From Tanypteryx hageni (taxonomy: Eukaryota > Arthropoda > Insecta > Odonata > Petaluridae), in the NCBI GenBank assembly GCA_028673005.1, contig CM054113.1, forward strand, positions 169,987,337 to 170,051,336: a stretch of 64,000 nt of DNA. The letters are read 5' to 3'. Both the position numbers and the translations under genes were made by a program. This document shows positions 20,736 to 33,799 of this stretch, piece by piece. The number at the start of each line of letters is the position of its first letter. Position 1 is the stretch's first letter. The notes under the pieces are model-generated. The model was given only the letters and a program-made list of their open reading frames with translations. It did not search any database and was not told the origin of the DNA.

Positions 20736-21075
20736 TCCCCATTAGGGAGCTCTTCTATTATCGTAGACCAAAAAGGCTACCGCTATTAGCGAGATTCGGT
20801 GGCGAACGCTGCTGCCACCGCTGCTGTTGCGTTTTATTTCTTTTTTATGGAATCGCTGTTCGACCGTTTCTCTCGCAGATGGGTTCTCAAGATTTATGGC
20901 TCTCCTTTTTTTCCCCTCGACCCGTGACTGACCACACGAACATTTTTGAATTTTTTCTCTCCATACGCACAACAGATGGCGCACACCTCCACGAAAGAGA
21001 TAGCGACGTGTTTGCGGTCGTTTTCGCCTTGTATTGGTCGTTTAAATTAATTTTCTCTCTATCAGATGTTATTTA
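20736..21075. promoter_or_regulatory. complex unique block with CTCF-like motif, candidate cis element
   Basis: This high-complexity stretch contrasts with the flanking AT- and CT-rich DNA. It has TTTATGGC, several CTGCTG/ACCGCTGCTG runs and CAGATGGCGCAC (CTCF-like core at 20974-20982). Regulatory function is inferred from composition and motif only. Confidence 0.25.
20974..20982 (+). promoter_or_regulatory. CTCF-like motif match
   Basis: AGATGGCGC preceded by C, agreeing with the core of the insect CTCF consensus. Binding is not shown. Confidence 0.3.
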
Positions 21076-22840
21076 AAATATTTTTTTCAGTCCGTAAATT
21101 TTACTTTTTGTCTGTTGAATGTGGGCACGTTTAAAGCCTTTGTATATCTATGAGAATTTTGATAATAGTGGCAAACATAGGATTTACTTAAGCCAATGGG
21201 TTAATGCAGGATCCATCCTAATCCTTTTCTAAGCTTGCACTTCAATGACGGTGGCTCTAAAGAAGTGTCACTCTCCTGCCATTTTATTAGAATTTTACTC
21301 GATAATGTTAAGTAAAACCACAAAAATCACTATCTCACTACTACTTCCTATTTCTGATCTTGTTTTCCTTAAATTCCAAATGTATTCGAAATAGTTTTTC
21401 ATATAACTTCATCTGATCATTCCATTATTTTTTTCTATGCTTCAACCTCGAAAATTTCTACTCTGCGCATTATTCTTAAGCATCCCCTTTGGCAAAGCGA
21501 GAAAAAGAGATTTTTGAATCGGCGTTCTCTATTAACGATTAACAAGTGCCCAATATTTATGTTTAACTTACGTTACCGCTGAGATTTGGTGTTGTCTTTC
21601 ATATCAGGTTTCTATAATACGATTCTAAAAAGATTCTTAAGCATGGTTTCGGTTTCCAGTTAAATTAATGTGAAATTAATTCAACTAATTCGTACTAATT
21701 TTGATAACACGGGTTCTTGAATTGGGCGTGCACCTTATTTTAGGTTTGCATTTGACCTGAAAAAGTTAGTAGCCTATACGAGCACTTGATTTTTTAATGG
21801 TATTAAAATTTCTCAATGCGGTTTTCCCGACACGACTTATTTCAAAGACGTTTTCTGAAATTTCGTGCGTTTTGGATACGGAAACTTATCGCTTCCACTT
21901 GAACCTTATGAGCACTTCAATTAAGAAAGCCCTACTCATTAACGATATTCTACGAAATCGATGTCACAAATGACAGAAAAAATGGCGTGAGTTTATTGAA
22001 GTTGGTCGCAAGATGGTGGTGGAATAGGAAAGGGGGAGTTATTGAGCTGAACTATGGGCTCTTATTTTTTTGGAACAAATCTCCTCGCAAGGGGATGTCT
22101 CTTAGGAACCGCCCACATCAAAAAGCAGCTTTCTTTGTCACCTTTTCCGGCATCGGCCTTTTCCGGGTCCCGCAGGGCATGCGTCATCTAAAAAACCACT
22201 CGGCCAAAAATAATTCTACGTCCCAATTTGACAGAGTGAGAGGTGAGGAAGGGAGAAGCAGAGGATACACGCTTTTTCTTACCGCCGATTAATAAAAAAC
22301 CTATACGGAACCTCTATTTTCCTCTCTCACTCTTTCTACCGGCATGAAAATAATCGATCTCTCCTCCATCCGCAAAGACAATACCTGCGAAAATAAAAAA
22401 ATACGAAAACGACCGAATCGATCTCCCCCCCTCAGTTGATACGGACATCCAAAATATCCCGCGCAAAAATTCCTTCGGGGAAATCCGTCTCTTTCTCCTC
22501 CACCACTCTTTCTCTCATCCACCTCGTCATCCTCTGAGCGCAGAAATCCCAATTAGTCGAAAATATATTCTGGACGTTTCAAACACGCTCCCATTCTAAT
22601 TTTCACGGTAGACGTTTCCCTACTTTTTTATTTATTTGTTTTCCGAGGCATCGCGTATGCATGAGTATTTGGAATGATTTACGGGCGTAAGGGGCACTCA
22701 TATATTTTTCCCGCCCTCCGTACGTATGTTATTGTTATTTATTTTTTTTTGAAAATTCATATATTTCCGCCTCAGCCTTTAAATTCTTGCTTTTCATTAC
22801 AATTTTTCAGGGTGCCTCTGTGTTTGCCCACCTCCAACTG
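21076..22840. other. AT-rich unique DNA, no gene seen
   Basis: No supported exon. The longest frames (for example 21987-22292) show no family motif and no clear splice context. Confidence 0.5.
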
Positions 22841-22854
22841 CATGTGTATGTAGG

Positions 22855-23200
22855 TTCCCTTGCTTCCTCCTCTACTTCCCTCTCTCCCTTTGCCCTCAAA
22901 ATTACCCCTACTACCTCCTCGCCGTGCTTCCCTTCCAACTCCGCCTCTCCCCAAGCCTCCCTCTCCCTCCCATAAATATATTCCTGTCTCATTTTTATAT
23001 TTACCTCTTTCCCTCTCGCTCCTTTCATTTTACCTCTGTTCTCTCCCCTACCCTTCTCCCAATGCTCTTACAACCTCTTCCCTCTCTCCCTTTCTTTCTC
23101 TCTCCTTCCACCTCCCTCTTTCTCGCCTGTTCTCTTTGTCCTCTATCAAAATCAAAAGTCTTTTTCTCTTGCTTTTTATCCCTGCCCTATAGAGGAAAAG
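22855..23200. repeat. polypyrimidine tract
   Basis: CT-rich plus strand, with two overlapping Ser/Leu/Pro frames as artefacts. A short TATATATGTATATATA run follows at 23,217-23,235. Confidence 0.75.
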
Positions 23201-23336
23201 AGAGGGAGTGCACGTTTATATATATGTATATATAAATACAAACACGTATTTTGGAAGGCCCCTCGAGGTAACCTGGAGCGCGCTATCAACTGAGTGGAGG
23301 AGACCTGGTCCTTCTATCATGCCAACACTGCATGAT

Positions 23337-23940
23337 CCCATTCTACCCCATTCCCTCTCTGAATTCCAGCTCTTTTCTGTTTCGCTCCCTCCATTCCCCT
23401 CTTCTTATCTCCTATTCCCTCCATTCACTTCTCATACCTTTTCTTTCCTTCCTCTCCCATCCATTCTTTCTCCTCACTTTCTACTTTGCTTTCTGCTGCA
23501 TTATATTACATAGTTAAAGTTTAGGCCATGCGACACACTTTCGCACCAATTTCCGCCTTTATTATGCGACATAAACGTGAGAGTCTTGCGAACAGTCGCA
23601 TTTGATATGGAATCATTTCTGTTTCCAAAAGAAAGAATCTGGGTGTTATTGGACGGTATTTTTTCCTTCCTCTCTCCATTAACCTTCTACTGCCTCTTCT
23701 ATTCCATTCCTTACCGTATTTATTCTTTTTTTTCTCCTACGTATCTCTATTCACAGTCTTATACCTCCCTTCTATCCACTCTCCCTCTTCTTCACTCCTC
23801 CTTCATTCCCTCCACCTCTCATTCTCATTTCTCCCATTCTTTCCTCTCTCCTTCCCATTTTCCCCCTCTCCTCACTCGCGTTCTTTTCCTATCCCGCTTC
23901 ATCCACCTCTCCTTCTTCGCTCCCTTCCCTTCGTCCGTCA
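23337..23940. repeat. two polypyrimidine blocks
   Basis: CT-rich at 23,337-23,510 and 23,660-23,940, separated by about 140 bases of ordinary sequence. The 165-residue frame across the second block is low complexity. Confidence 0.7.
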
Positions 23941-24059
23941 TAATTTCCCACTTCTGGCTAAAACCATCCCGTTCGCTTCCCCATTGGCCTAATTCATGCT
24001 CACGCGGGTTAAAAAAACGAGGCGCACGGTGTCGCGGAAAGGCATGCATTTACAAGCGA

Positions 24060-25412
24060 ATGGTTGGAGCTTGAGAGTTGGGAGGGGGTGAGAGAGAGAC
24101 GAAGAGAAAATGAGAAAGGGAAAATATAGTGTGGGAGAGAGTGAGACATCGCGATGGCAATTTTTCAGAAAGAGAAAGAGAGAGAAAAAGAGGAAATATG
24201 TGACTGATGAATTTTATTCGGTGGATGAACAACGATTTTAAAATGCACGCTATGTGAAATCCGCGGCCATGAAAAAAGCTGTCTTAATGCATGCATGGAA
24301 ATGACGAAGAAGAAAAATCCGTCCCGTTTTTTATTTTTTTCCCGTGGCGAGGCAATAAAAACGAGAAATCACTTTCGATGGGTGCCGTAAAAATGTAAAT
24401 AAATTATTTGGAAAATACCGGATAAAGGATACGAAATTCCAACTATACCACCCTGACTCCACAATTCTAAATTGTTAAACATCTGTTATACGATCGATTT
24501 CTTCATTTAAATTATTTGCTAATTTAATTTGTTTATTTAATAATAATGATTAAGATCCAGAAACTGGAATATAACTTTGTAATTCACCGAATTTTCAACC
24601 CATTATAAACTGTTGAATTTATGACATATCTTAATTGTTTCACGGCAAGGAATAACCTTAAGAATTATTTTCTTACAAAAGCGATTTCCTACAGTGCCGA
24701 GTGGTTATAGCAGGTTGATTATGACGCCCGTGGAGTGTAAATAAAACAACGGAAAGGAAGACAACCAAATTCAAAGAAAGTTGGATGAAAGTAAAGTTAA
24801 GAAACATAAGGCTGCAACATCGAATAATTTTTGAGTAAGATATATTGCAAAATTTAAATAAGTATTAAAGAATAGAAGGGCTGGGAGGAAGGCACATTGG
24901 GTTGATGGGAGAGGGCGGGTAGGTGTCGGAGTAAATGTGGTTTTGGGTGAGGAAATGAGAGAGGTAGAGATCGCGCCTCCTAATAACAATAACAAAACAG
25001 GCAATTCCTGATAAGTAGAAGATGAAGGAAAAAAGAAGCAAGAGGGAGATCGCCTTGCACAATAAGGTGAGAAAGAAAAAGGAAAAGAGAGAAGAGAAGG
25101 AAAGAGCAGAAAGGTAAAAAGTGGCGTGAAAGGAGGGAAGAGTGAGCGAAATGATTTTTTTTGCAAATTGCCCCGAAATGTTTCCCTTCTTATTTGCCCA
25201 GGAGGATATTGTCCAACTGTTGACTTTTTCCTCCCCATCTCGCTTTATCTCTCAAACTCCCAAACTTCCAAAAAATGCATATATAAAACCATCTACTTTT
25301 CTATCTTTAGCCAAACCCTTGTTTAAAAAAATTAGGACCAGTAGAGTAAGCAAGCGAGGAAAGAGATGGGTGAGGGATGTGATGAATATGGAGAGAGAGA
25401 AAAGAAGACATG

Positions 25413-25415
<3 letters not shown>
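24060..25415. other. purine patches and AT-rich DNA, no gene seen
   Basis: GA-rich patches at 24,075-24,200 and 24,880-25,150 lie around AT-rich unique DNA. A GCCGAGTGGTTATAGCAGG stretch at about 24,696 resembles a tRNA A box but has no matching B box. Confidence 0.45.

Positions 25416-25419
<4 letters not shown>

Positions 25420-25489
<70 letters not shown>
25420..25489. repeat. compound (CT)n(AT)n microsatellite
   Basis: About 14 CT units are followed directly by about 20 AT units. Confidence 0.95.
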
Positions 25490-25490
<1 letters not shown>

Positions 25491-25776
25491 ATCCACGTCA
25501 ACTCATTCAATCTTGGGAACCGTGGCTCGTTCCAAACCACTCCTCTTCATAAGGCGAACTCTACCTCCCTGTCTCCTTTCCTCCCATCCCTCTCCCTGCC
25601 TACCCATAAACTCTCTTTTCCTTTCCTCTTCTACCGCGAAAATAAAACATCCTCCCCCTACGCGGGAAAGGAAGTGCACCTACTCCCATCCCCCTACGAT
25701 GTGTATGGGCGAATATAAAAATACATAAGCAAAGAGAGAAAATTAATATTTCAGAAAGAGTATGCGTATGCATATA

Positions 25777-25779
<3 letters not shown>

Positions 25780-25840
<61 letters not shown>
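25780..25840. repeat. (AT)n microsatellite, about 30 units
   Basis: An uninterrupted AT run, followed by purine-rich AAAGAGAGG. Confidence 0.95.
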
Positions 25841-25844
<4 letters not shown>

Positions 25845-26089
25845 AGAGGAAAAAAATAACGGAGAAGGAAGAGACGCAGAGAAACAGTAAAAACGTGCAT
25901 ACAAGAGGGAATGTAATGGCGTATGAAACGGGTGTGCCTTGAAAAATCTCAGCAGCTAGCTAGAAGCCAGAAAAAAGGGAAATAAAAAAAGGAAGGCTTC
26001 ACTCTCTGTCATATTTCTCTCTCTCTCGCTTAAAAAAATAACACATTACCCCTTTCTCCTTGTCCAACGCCTTTTTATTTCCCTCGGAA

Positions 26090-26340
26090 TGGAGTGAGGA
26101 GGAGAATTTGGAAGATAGGAGATAGAGAGGGAGAGGGTGAAGGGAGTTAAGAGTCGGAGAAAAAAGATTAAGCGAGAGAGAGGGAGAGAAAGGAGGGAGT
26201 TAGCGAGTGAGAGAAGCAAAGCAGCGATGGTGAGGTAGAGAGGGGAGAAGGGGGTAGAGGGCGAGTGAGGAGGGGAATAGGGTGATGAGGGGAAGGGAAG
26301 AGAATGAGGAAAATTTTAATGCATATATAGGGGGTAGGTA
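26090..26340. repeat. polypurine tract
   Basis: GAGAGGGAGAG-type plus strand, many GAGAG pentamers. No coding. Confidence 0.8.
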
Positions 26341-27355
26341 GTGAACGAGAGAGTGTGCACAAATTCCAGGGAAAAAGCATTCCGTTTAGAGGGCGTAGAT
26401 CTGAGCATTTTACCAACACTACCATCGCCGCCGCCGACATCGAGACTCGGGAGGCATTAGACGTAAGCCATTAGTGCTCTCACAGTAAACCACCTCTTGC
26501 CACCGCCGACCTCTTTCCTACCCTCGCACGCCCCCCCCTCCATCTCTCTATCTCTCTCCCGCCCTCCAAAAATCCTCCCTCGTATCCCAAACCAGGCGTA
26601 TCTGCGCATTATAATCCGTATCAGTCTGTATTTTACCTCCATTGGAATAATGCGCTCCTCATTATAACGAGTAATTCCTTCTCCTCCGTTCAAATTTATC
26701 CCTAAGTTTTCTACCACTACCGCTATATTTTTCGGTAATCGCTTAATTAGCTTTATCAAATCTTCCTCTAGTTCGCTTTGGTATTAATAACTCGAATTAT
26801 ATCTTAGATTTTGGCCCATTTTTCTCCAATTTCACATCACGTCATTCGTTTTCACTATATATCTTCATTAACTTTACGTATAATTAACTTATTTGTCAAT
26901 AGCAGTGGGCTTATTGACAGCGATGAATTTTATCACATGCATATTTCCTAAAGAAAGTATTCAAAAACGCAATCCTAGCATAGGGAGAAAAATATATCGG
27001 CCAACACACTGACAAGGCCAGCGTTTATTTTGGTATAAACCATTTTTATATGCAATAACCATAAAAATGATAGGATAACCAGATGCGCATATCAGCTACA
27101 ACCCTTCATCAGTAGTGAGCAATGGATAATAGATTGGAATATTCTTTATCATGCTCATTTCGGCTAAATAGTAGTCATCTGATAAAGAATACAGAATTAA
27201 CTTAGGGAGAATAATTGCTGCTGTGGTCGATATACGTACCTGTTTCTTTGACATTTTAGTGCAATTGAGGATTCAGTCTATCAATTTGATTTTAGTCATA
27301 AGTTCAACTCGTTAGTTGTTATCTTATATCGACCCTTTATTTTCAGTATATTTTG
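26341..27355. other. unique AT-rich DNA, no gene seen
   Basis: Contains a CT-rich patch at 26,480-26,580 and unique sequence. No exon or repeat family was recognised. Confidence 0.45.
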
Positions 27356-27359
27356 TTAT

Positions 27360-27720
27360 TTTTCTCTATCGCCCACCTCAGACCTCCACTCTGTTCACCA
27401 CTTCCTTTATCCTACCTACCCTTAATTCCCTCTGCAATTCGTCATCTCACATTTCTTTTTGTTCCTCTTTCCTGATAGTGGTAATTTTTCTATCTTCCTG
27501 TATCTTCCTCTTTCTTTATCTCTTCTTTCTATCTCTCTTTCTTCTTTTAATCACTTATCCACATTTTTCTTTGATTCTTTCTCCAATCTCTTGTTCTCAT
27601 CGCCGACCTAGGGTTCCTCTCCCTCCCTCTTTCTATCTTTCTCTCTCTCTCTCTCACACGCACTAAATCTCGCTTTTCATTCCTTTTCTCTTTCTCCTCC
27701 CTCTATCCCTCTTTTGCAAA
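27360..27720. repeat. polypyrimidine tract
   Basis: TTCTCTTTCT-rich plus strand. The 116-residue frame is low-complexity Ser/Leu/Phe. Confidence 0.75.
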
Positions 27721-27808
27721 CTCCGCAGCTCACTTTACCTTTCTCTTTTCACGATGAACTAAAAAAGGAGCCTTTCTCGCATGCCAGGACTCAAACAGCG
27801 CGCGCGCA

Positions 27809-27843
<35 letters not shown>

Positions 27844-27847
27844 GCGC
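27809..27847. repeat. (AC)n microsatellite flanked by (CG)n
   Basis: About 15 AC units between two short CGCGCG runs, an alternating purine-pyrimidine stretch that could adopt Z-DNA (inference). Confidence 0.9.
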
Positions 27848-28599
27848 AGAGGTGCACTCTATCTCTCCCTCTGTCCTTGCTAGATCCAAACCTTTTGAAA
27901 GATAAAGGCTCCATTTTTTGGAGAGACAGCATGAGGAGGAGGGAAAGTCTTTGGACCGTAGAGAATTCAGAGGCGGATAATTATTGCGATAAATAAAAAA
28001 TAAACAGCAATTTCAGAATACGTGTGTGAGTTGATGTGTATTTATATACACATAGATACCATGGGTACAAATATATGTACATTAGGGAAGCTACGATCGG
28101 GAATGAGAAGTCGATTCAGTAGCTCGGACTCTGATTCGATATTTTCGAATCTACATTACTTCCGTTAAACACCTCTACAATATCTTATCGCGCATCGTCG
28201 CAGGAGACGAACAGGAAGCTACGTTCATAAAATACTATTATCTTAAGCTCTTTCCATTTTTTTAGTGGACAATGTTACGGCATATTTGCTTTTCAACGAA
28301 CGTACTTGTGAAGATAGAATAAGGTGTAGAATGGTGTAATTATGTTTAAATTGATTACAGTATATTTACTAGAAAATTAGGTAGTATTTCCAAGCTTCGC
28401 TTTGCTGTAAGGCTTGTTTAATATTTATGTAGGTTAGTTAAGTTTAATTTTGAACTTCATGTAAAATAGGCTTTTCTATTTAAAGTGATTGCATTTAAGT
28501 ATAAATGAATGGTTATGTCAATAGATTTTTGCACTTTTCAAGGCTCTTAGGGCCTATTTGAATGGCTTCGGATGTTGGATCCGATATAGTTATTTAGTT

Positions 28600-29650
28600 T
28601 GAACGCCTTCGCCCTATAGTTTTAAAATTCTGGGATAGGGCGCAGGTATACCAGCGTTATTCCCTCCCAGAAAGTAGGAAGCAAAACGAGGGAGATAACC
28701 ATTTCTGAACTTTGAGTGTCTCTAGCGTGGAGTAATGAGCGAGCCCTGACCAGACCGGTGAGGCATACGTCAGGGCTGGCCAGATGACTACCGTGTAGAT
28801 ACGCTTCCGACATTCAGGCGTTATATATAATTGAACGAGTGGAGAGGAGAGAAGCTACCCAGCGATCTTCTTCCTTTGGCAGCGTCATCGCGGATATGCC
28901 GTGAGAAGTTGAGGCGTGAGTCGAGTTCGACTCCTAAGTATTTCGCAGAAAGAGACCAGGAAATTGATATTGCATGTATCAGCGGGAGGGTGGGAGGGGG
29001 AAACCTTCTTTTACTAAAAAAACAGCAATCGTTTTAGCAGAATTAATCGTAATCCGCCAATCAGAGTAACATGCTGCGATGCCATCTAGGGCTTGTTGGA
29101 GGTAAGTGACGTAGCCCGTCGTCTGGGATGTGGTTAGAGCCTCAAGGTGGTTAGCATATAGTGCCATCATAGTGTTCCAACCTAAATTACGTGGAACATC
29201 CGCAATGTATATGTTGCTCAGTAATGTTAACAGGACCGATCCCTGGGATACTCCAGCAAGAATGGGTCGGTGGGTTAAGTGGGCGTTGAACCAGCGGACA
29301 TGGAAGTACCTATTTTTTTGTGTGCAGCAAGTGGGGGAGTCCAGTCCGAGCTAGCTTGCAGCGTGGTCCTTGACACCAGACGAGGTAGAAAGCTTGAGAG
29401 ATATCCAGAAAGACTGCTGTTGTTGAGGCCTTTCTGTTGAAGCAGTCGGTGATATGATCCAGAACTCGCAATAGCTGATAGGTAGTCGAATGCTCGTGAA
29501 AATCAAACTGCTCAGGTGGTATGACGGATTTTTCCTCTATGAAAGTCAGCAAGTACGGTTAGAGGATCCTTTCAAAATGTTTTGCGAATTCGGAAATTAG
29601 CGAGATAGGGCGATGACTTGCTGGATTCAGCGAGAACTCTCCGGGCATTA
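28600..29650 (-). pseudogene. Jockey-clade LINE, decayed reverse transcriptase
   Basis: Minus-strand translation from about 29,630 downward gives NPASHRPISLISEFAKHFER. Then come PPEQFDFHEHSTTYQLLRVL and AVFLDISQAFYLVW (29,552-29,310), which carries RT motif A, with the DKAFD-type box changed. YLQQALDGIA and DWRITINSAKTIAVF follow (29,170-29,000), then RKRIYTVVIWPALTYASPVW (28,815-28,750), the C-terminal segment typical of Jockey/I-type ORF2. The catalytic YADD box reads YANH, and many stops and frameshifts interrupt it. The endonuclease part and poly(A) tail are not seen. A 5'-truncated, dead copy. Confidence 0.82.
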
Positions 29651-29659
29651 GTAATATGA

Positions 29660-32110
29660 TGTGTTGTTGTGTTTGGTAGTATCGATATACTTGGGTATAA
29701 TTATAGGCGATTAGGTTAAGTAGCTAGGTTAGAACATATTATAAAGTTGAGCCCTATTTTGTAGAGTGAACGTTGAGGAAAATGCTCGCGTAAATTTTTG
29801 ATTCTTCTTCCTGAAGTTCAAGTACATTATTTCTTTTTTTCGTAGATAGAATAACGCTGTGTTTTCTTCTCAGAAAGATACTCATTATTAATTGTGTGTA
29901 GAGGCATTCTACGTTTACAAATAAACTATTTTTTGTTAGATTAAGAATTTAATTCAGTTTATATAATCAATATCTGCACAGTCGATTCGATTTAATTCAA
30001 ATATTTTGAGAAGATTCGATTTGCGATTTGATTCGAAAACGTTGTGTGATTCGCAGTGCTATAATATGAATATATACAAATATACATACTATATATGTCT
30101 ATACATGTACATTCACATACACTTGTATATACATAATAGTGCCTCCGCTTGTAAAGCAGTATCCCCTGCTATGCGCGGCGAGTAATGCAATGGAAGTATT
30201 TTTTCGCTAAAAAGATATCGCTAAAAAACTTTCAGAGATGGGATAAGGGAAGGAGGAATGGAGAGAAAAGGTAAAAGACATGTGGAAAGGACACATGGCG
30301 ATCCGACAATGGGGATAAAGAGGGAATATATAAAAAACGAAGGAGAAAACGCATCACAAGAGAGAGAGAGAGGAATAAGGCGGGTAGAGGGACAAAAAAA
30401 TTTAAATGCAAAAATAAAATTGCCGAAGTGGATTTTCACATTCGCTCGACAAAAGAGGAAAGATGCTTTGCAATTACGAACACGGGGGTTGTTTTATTTT
30501 CGCTGTTCAGTTGGAAATGCATCGACGCGGAGGAGGAGGAGAGAAAAGAGAGCGGATTTTTTTCCTGTTATCCCGTACCCCGTTTGTGTGTGTAGGTTTT
30601 ACCCTCTCTCGATCCGAATAAAAAACAAATGACTGAGGAGGCGAAATGGGGAAAAAGAGGGAGTACATTACAGGGCATAGGTGGCGAGAGGATTTTTCAA
30701 AAGGAGATCCCCGAAAAAAACGAACGAAAATATAAAACGGAAAATGGCTCGTGAATCGAGGGAGAGGTTGGGATATATAGAAAGAGAGGATATTCCGATT
30801 ACTTTCTCCTGACGAGAAAATGACGAGACGCGGAATTTAGATGAGAGTAAGTAGACAAAAGAAAAAGGTATACCGGTCGTTCAAGCATAAAGACTTCACA
30901 AGAAAACTATTACACGACCATATTTAAACGAGACACGTACTATATAGAGTTAGGTGTATGGAGGAAAACAAAGCGAAGTTCGAGTAAGTAACGGGATACC
31001 TTCTGGATTCGTCGCGGCTCCTGCACACCCGTATCAAATATATTTAGAGGGGACTAGTAAAAAAAAGATGGATAAAAAAACTGGAGCGACAAAACAAAGG
31101 AAGAAAGAAAAGACGAAAAAAATATTCATCGGATGACGGCGGATGCCTCCATTTTGCGCGAGACGTGAACGAGCGAGTCGTTTCCTCGTTATCGACGTAA
31201 TTGATTGACGGGTGAGAGAGACCATATAACAGATTCAGGGAAAAGTTCATCTTTTTTCCTTCCTCCTTTTCGCCCGTTATATAAATATATATATTTTTTA
31301 CCGTTCATCCGCGCGTTTTTTGACGCGGTCATAATGGAATTGTCGGAATGGAGAGCGCGCGAATAATAAAAAGGAGGGAGGCAGATTAAAAAGTACTCCT
31401 TTTAATGAAGAGACACTCGCGTCACCGAGACCGGTCATCATCTCTCGAAATCATTCCGAGCCCTCTCTCGCTCCCTCTTTCTCTCTCGCTCCCTCTCTCT
31501 CTTCCTCCCTCTCAGAGGACGACGGAAGAAAATATTTTTATGCATGCATTTATGTATGCCTCTCTCCTTCACTCCCTCTCCGCATCTTCTTCCTTTTGTG
31601 TTGATTTCGTTTTTTTCATTTCACCGCATGGAAATTCCCCTGCCTGTTGCTAACTCTCTCTCTCTTCCTCCCTTCTCCTCTGCGTCCCTCTTCTCTATAT
31701 CAAAAATTCTATCTACGGTTCCATCGCTTCCTCTGCTACCTTGCCATTTCAAAGCGGCGTGTCTCGCTCGCCGGGTAAAATGAAAACGCGGGGAATTTGG
31801 GTGGGCAGCGAGAAACGAGGCAATCCCGCATCGTCGTATGCACGCGTTTTGTACTTCTTTTGTTCGATGACACCTACTGGAAAATTACCGTAATTTTACG
31901 CACACGGTGAAGTTATCTGGTTATTCGAACTCCGTATTAATTTTAGCAAAAAAGTATAACACATTACACATTTTCATATGAAAATATATCGTAATGATCT
32001 TTTATAAATATGTTCTTACTTACAAATGTGAAAATCAATGTGACTTATTACCACGTACAATATTTACCTATAGTTTTGTTTATTTTTTAAATAACTGTGA
32101 CATTTTACAG
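29660..32110. other. unique DNA with GA/CT patches, no gene seen
   Basis: Holds AT-rich sequence, purine-rich DNA near 30,240-30,400 and 30,640-30,800, and a CT-rich block at 31,440-31,700. The block 30,400-31,400 is fairly complex and non-repetitive. No exon could be supported. Confidence 0.45.
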
Positions 32111-32125
32111 AAGAAATATATAAGA

Positions 32126-32585
32126 CAGCGGTTCCCAACCTTTTTCACTTCGCGAACCCCTTGAGCTAACCTATTTCTTGTCGCAAATCCATTGAGTTAA
32201 CCTTTTGTCTTCGCGAACCCCTTGAGTTGTTACGGTTTTAGCGGCGAACCCATTATTTAAAGTAAATTTTGTAAAAATATCTTTTTGAACGCGTTTAGTT
32301 CATTAAAAATAAAAAGTTTATATAGCACATAGTATATAAACGTTTACAATAAAATCAAAATCTCTGATATTGTCATCAGTTTCTAGTTAGTAGGTATCCT
32401 GTAAAATTTGAAAATAATTCTTGAAGCGTACGAAAAAAATTTAGAACAAAAACAATCAACTAATTTGAATTAAATAAAAATATTAGTAAGAATTGTAAAA
32501 CCAAGCCATTTCCTCTTCTCGCAAACCCCTCAGATTTATTTGGCGAAACCCTAGGGGCACGCAAACCACCGGTTGGGAAACGCTG
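32126..32585. mobile_element. hAT MITE, 460 bp
   Basis: The ends are CAGCGGTTCCCAACC and (inward) CAGCGTTTCCCAACC. The target duplication is ATATAAGA (32118-32125) versus GTATAAGG (32586-32593), 6 of 8 matching. The interior has repeated TTCGCGAACCCCTTGAG phrases. No coding. Confidence 0.88.
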
Positions 32586-32593
32586 GTATAAGG

Positions 32594-33323
32594 AATGAAA
32601 GAACAACCACTGGATTTGAAACTAAAAAATCCCATCCAAAATTTTGATCCAGCACAGGAATTTATAATACACCGTTACAAAACAGAAAATAATTTTCAGA
32701 GTGGAATAGGATGATCAAAAAACATTTACCTTTTACTAGTATTTCAAATGCAGTATCTCCCACGAACTTCTCAATGCATTACTGGTTCTTCCCGCTACAT
32801 CCTAAGAATGATCATACAATGCCATCGAACTAAGCGTTAATGTATTCAGGAGCTCCGTATTGGTAATGTTTCTAAAAAACTAACACTAACAATGCATTCG
32901 TAAAAGTTTTTTAGATGATTAAAAATACTGAGCGGGTTTGGAACGCTAAATAATACGCACCTGGACTTTTGGTGAGGAAGGTACACGTTTTAATCGGAAA
33001 TTATGACAATAGGTTCTTTCACAAGGGTTTCAAACTAAAACGGTCTAATAGATTAATTCAAATTACGTTGCTAGGCACATGACATAATAATGAGCCTAAA
33101 ACTTTTACCGAATATTAAAAGCACACGGCTCAAAATGGAATATATTTTAATTTAAAAACTTGTATACAGTTACTGAATATTAAATATTTTAATATTGTTT
33201 CGTATCTCTTTGTTACTCCATGACGATCTCGTTCAAAAGATTTCTTTTTCTACCTACTGTTGAATCAAAATAATGAGAGGGCCGCACTTTATGAGCTGGC
33301 GGGCTACGTGTTTGATACTTGTG
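32594..33323. other. AT-rich unique DNA, no gene seen
   Basis: No motif or repeat recognised. Confidence 0.5.
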
Positions 33324-33331
33324 ATCTAGAG

Positions 33332-33611
33332 CAGCGTTTCTCGACAGCCAGTCCGCGGACCGCTGCCGGTCCGCGGTCCAGTATTGGCCGGTCCGTGGTA
33401 TTCCATTTTTCTCATTCAAGTTTTATAATAGGAAGCACTGGTTAATGAAAGGCTTGTGATTTTAGTTGTCAAAGTGTAACATTGTCAAATGATTGGTAGT
33501 TTAAAATCGATTCTACCGGTCCTTGGTGGATTATTCAGATAATACCCAGGTCCGCGGTAAACTTTCTGTAATTATACCGGTCCGCGATGAACTTTCGGTT
33601 GAGAACCGCTG
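33332..33611. mobile_element. hAT MITE, 280 bp
   Basis: The ends are CAGCGTTTCTCGACAGCC and (inward) CAGCGGTTCTCAACCG. The target duplication is ATCTAGAG (33324-33331) versus CTCTAGAG (33612-33619), 7 of 8 matching. The interior repeats GGTCCGCGGT several times. Its TCTAGAG target is the same as at 13.8-14.3 kb. Confidence 0.88.
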
Positions 33612-33625
33612 CTCTAGAGACCACA

Positions 33626-33795
33626 TGCCGTATTTTCCCGAATATAATGCGCATGCGAATATAACACGCACCCCAATTTTCAAAGATCGACTTCAAGAAA
33701 AAAAAAATTATAGAAAGAGTGGGAATATAATGCGCAGTAAATTTTTTGTTAAAGTAATTTTAGGCAAAAAATGCGCATTACGGGCAAATATGGGA
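33626..33795. mobile_element. Tigger/pogo-type MITE, about 170 bp
   Basis: The left end GCCGTATTTTCCCGAATATA, then ATGCGCA, is mirrored by the right end (inward: CCCATATTTGCCCGTAATGC). The terminal sequence resembles that of the Tigger-like element at 6977-8122. It lies 7 bases after the hAT MITE duplication. Boundaries are approximate. Confidence 0.55.
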
Positions 33796-33799
33796 ATTT

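Noticed and set aside
24694..24735. tRNA A-box-like GCCGAGTGGTTATAGCAGG
   Set aside because: No B box at the proper distance and no cloverleaf.
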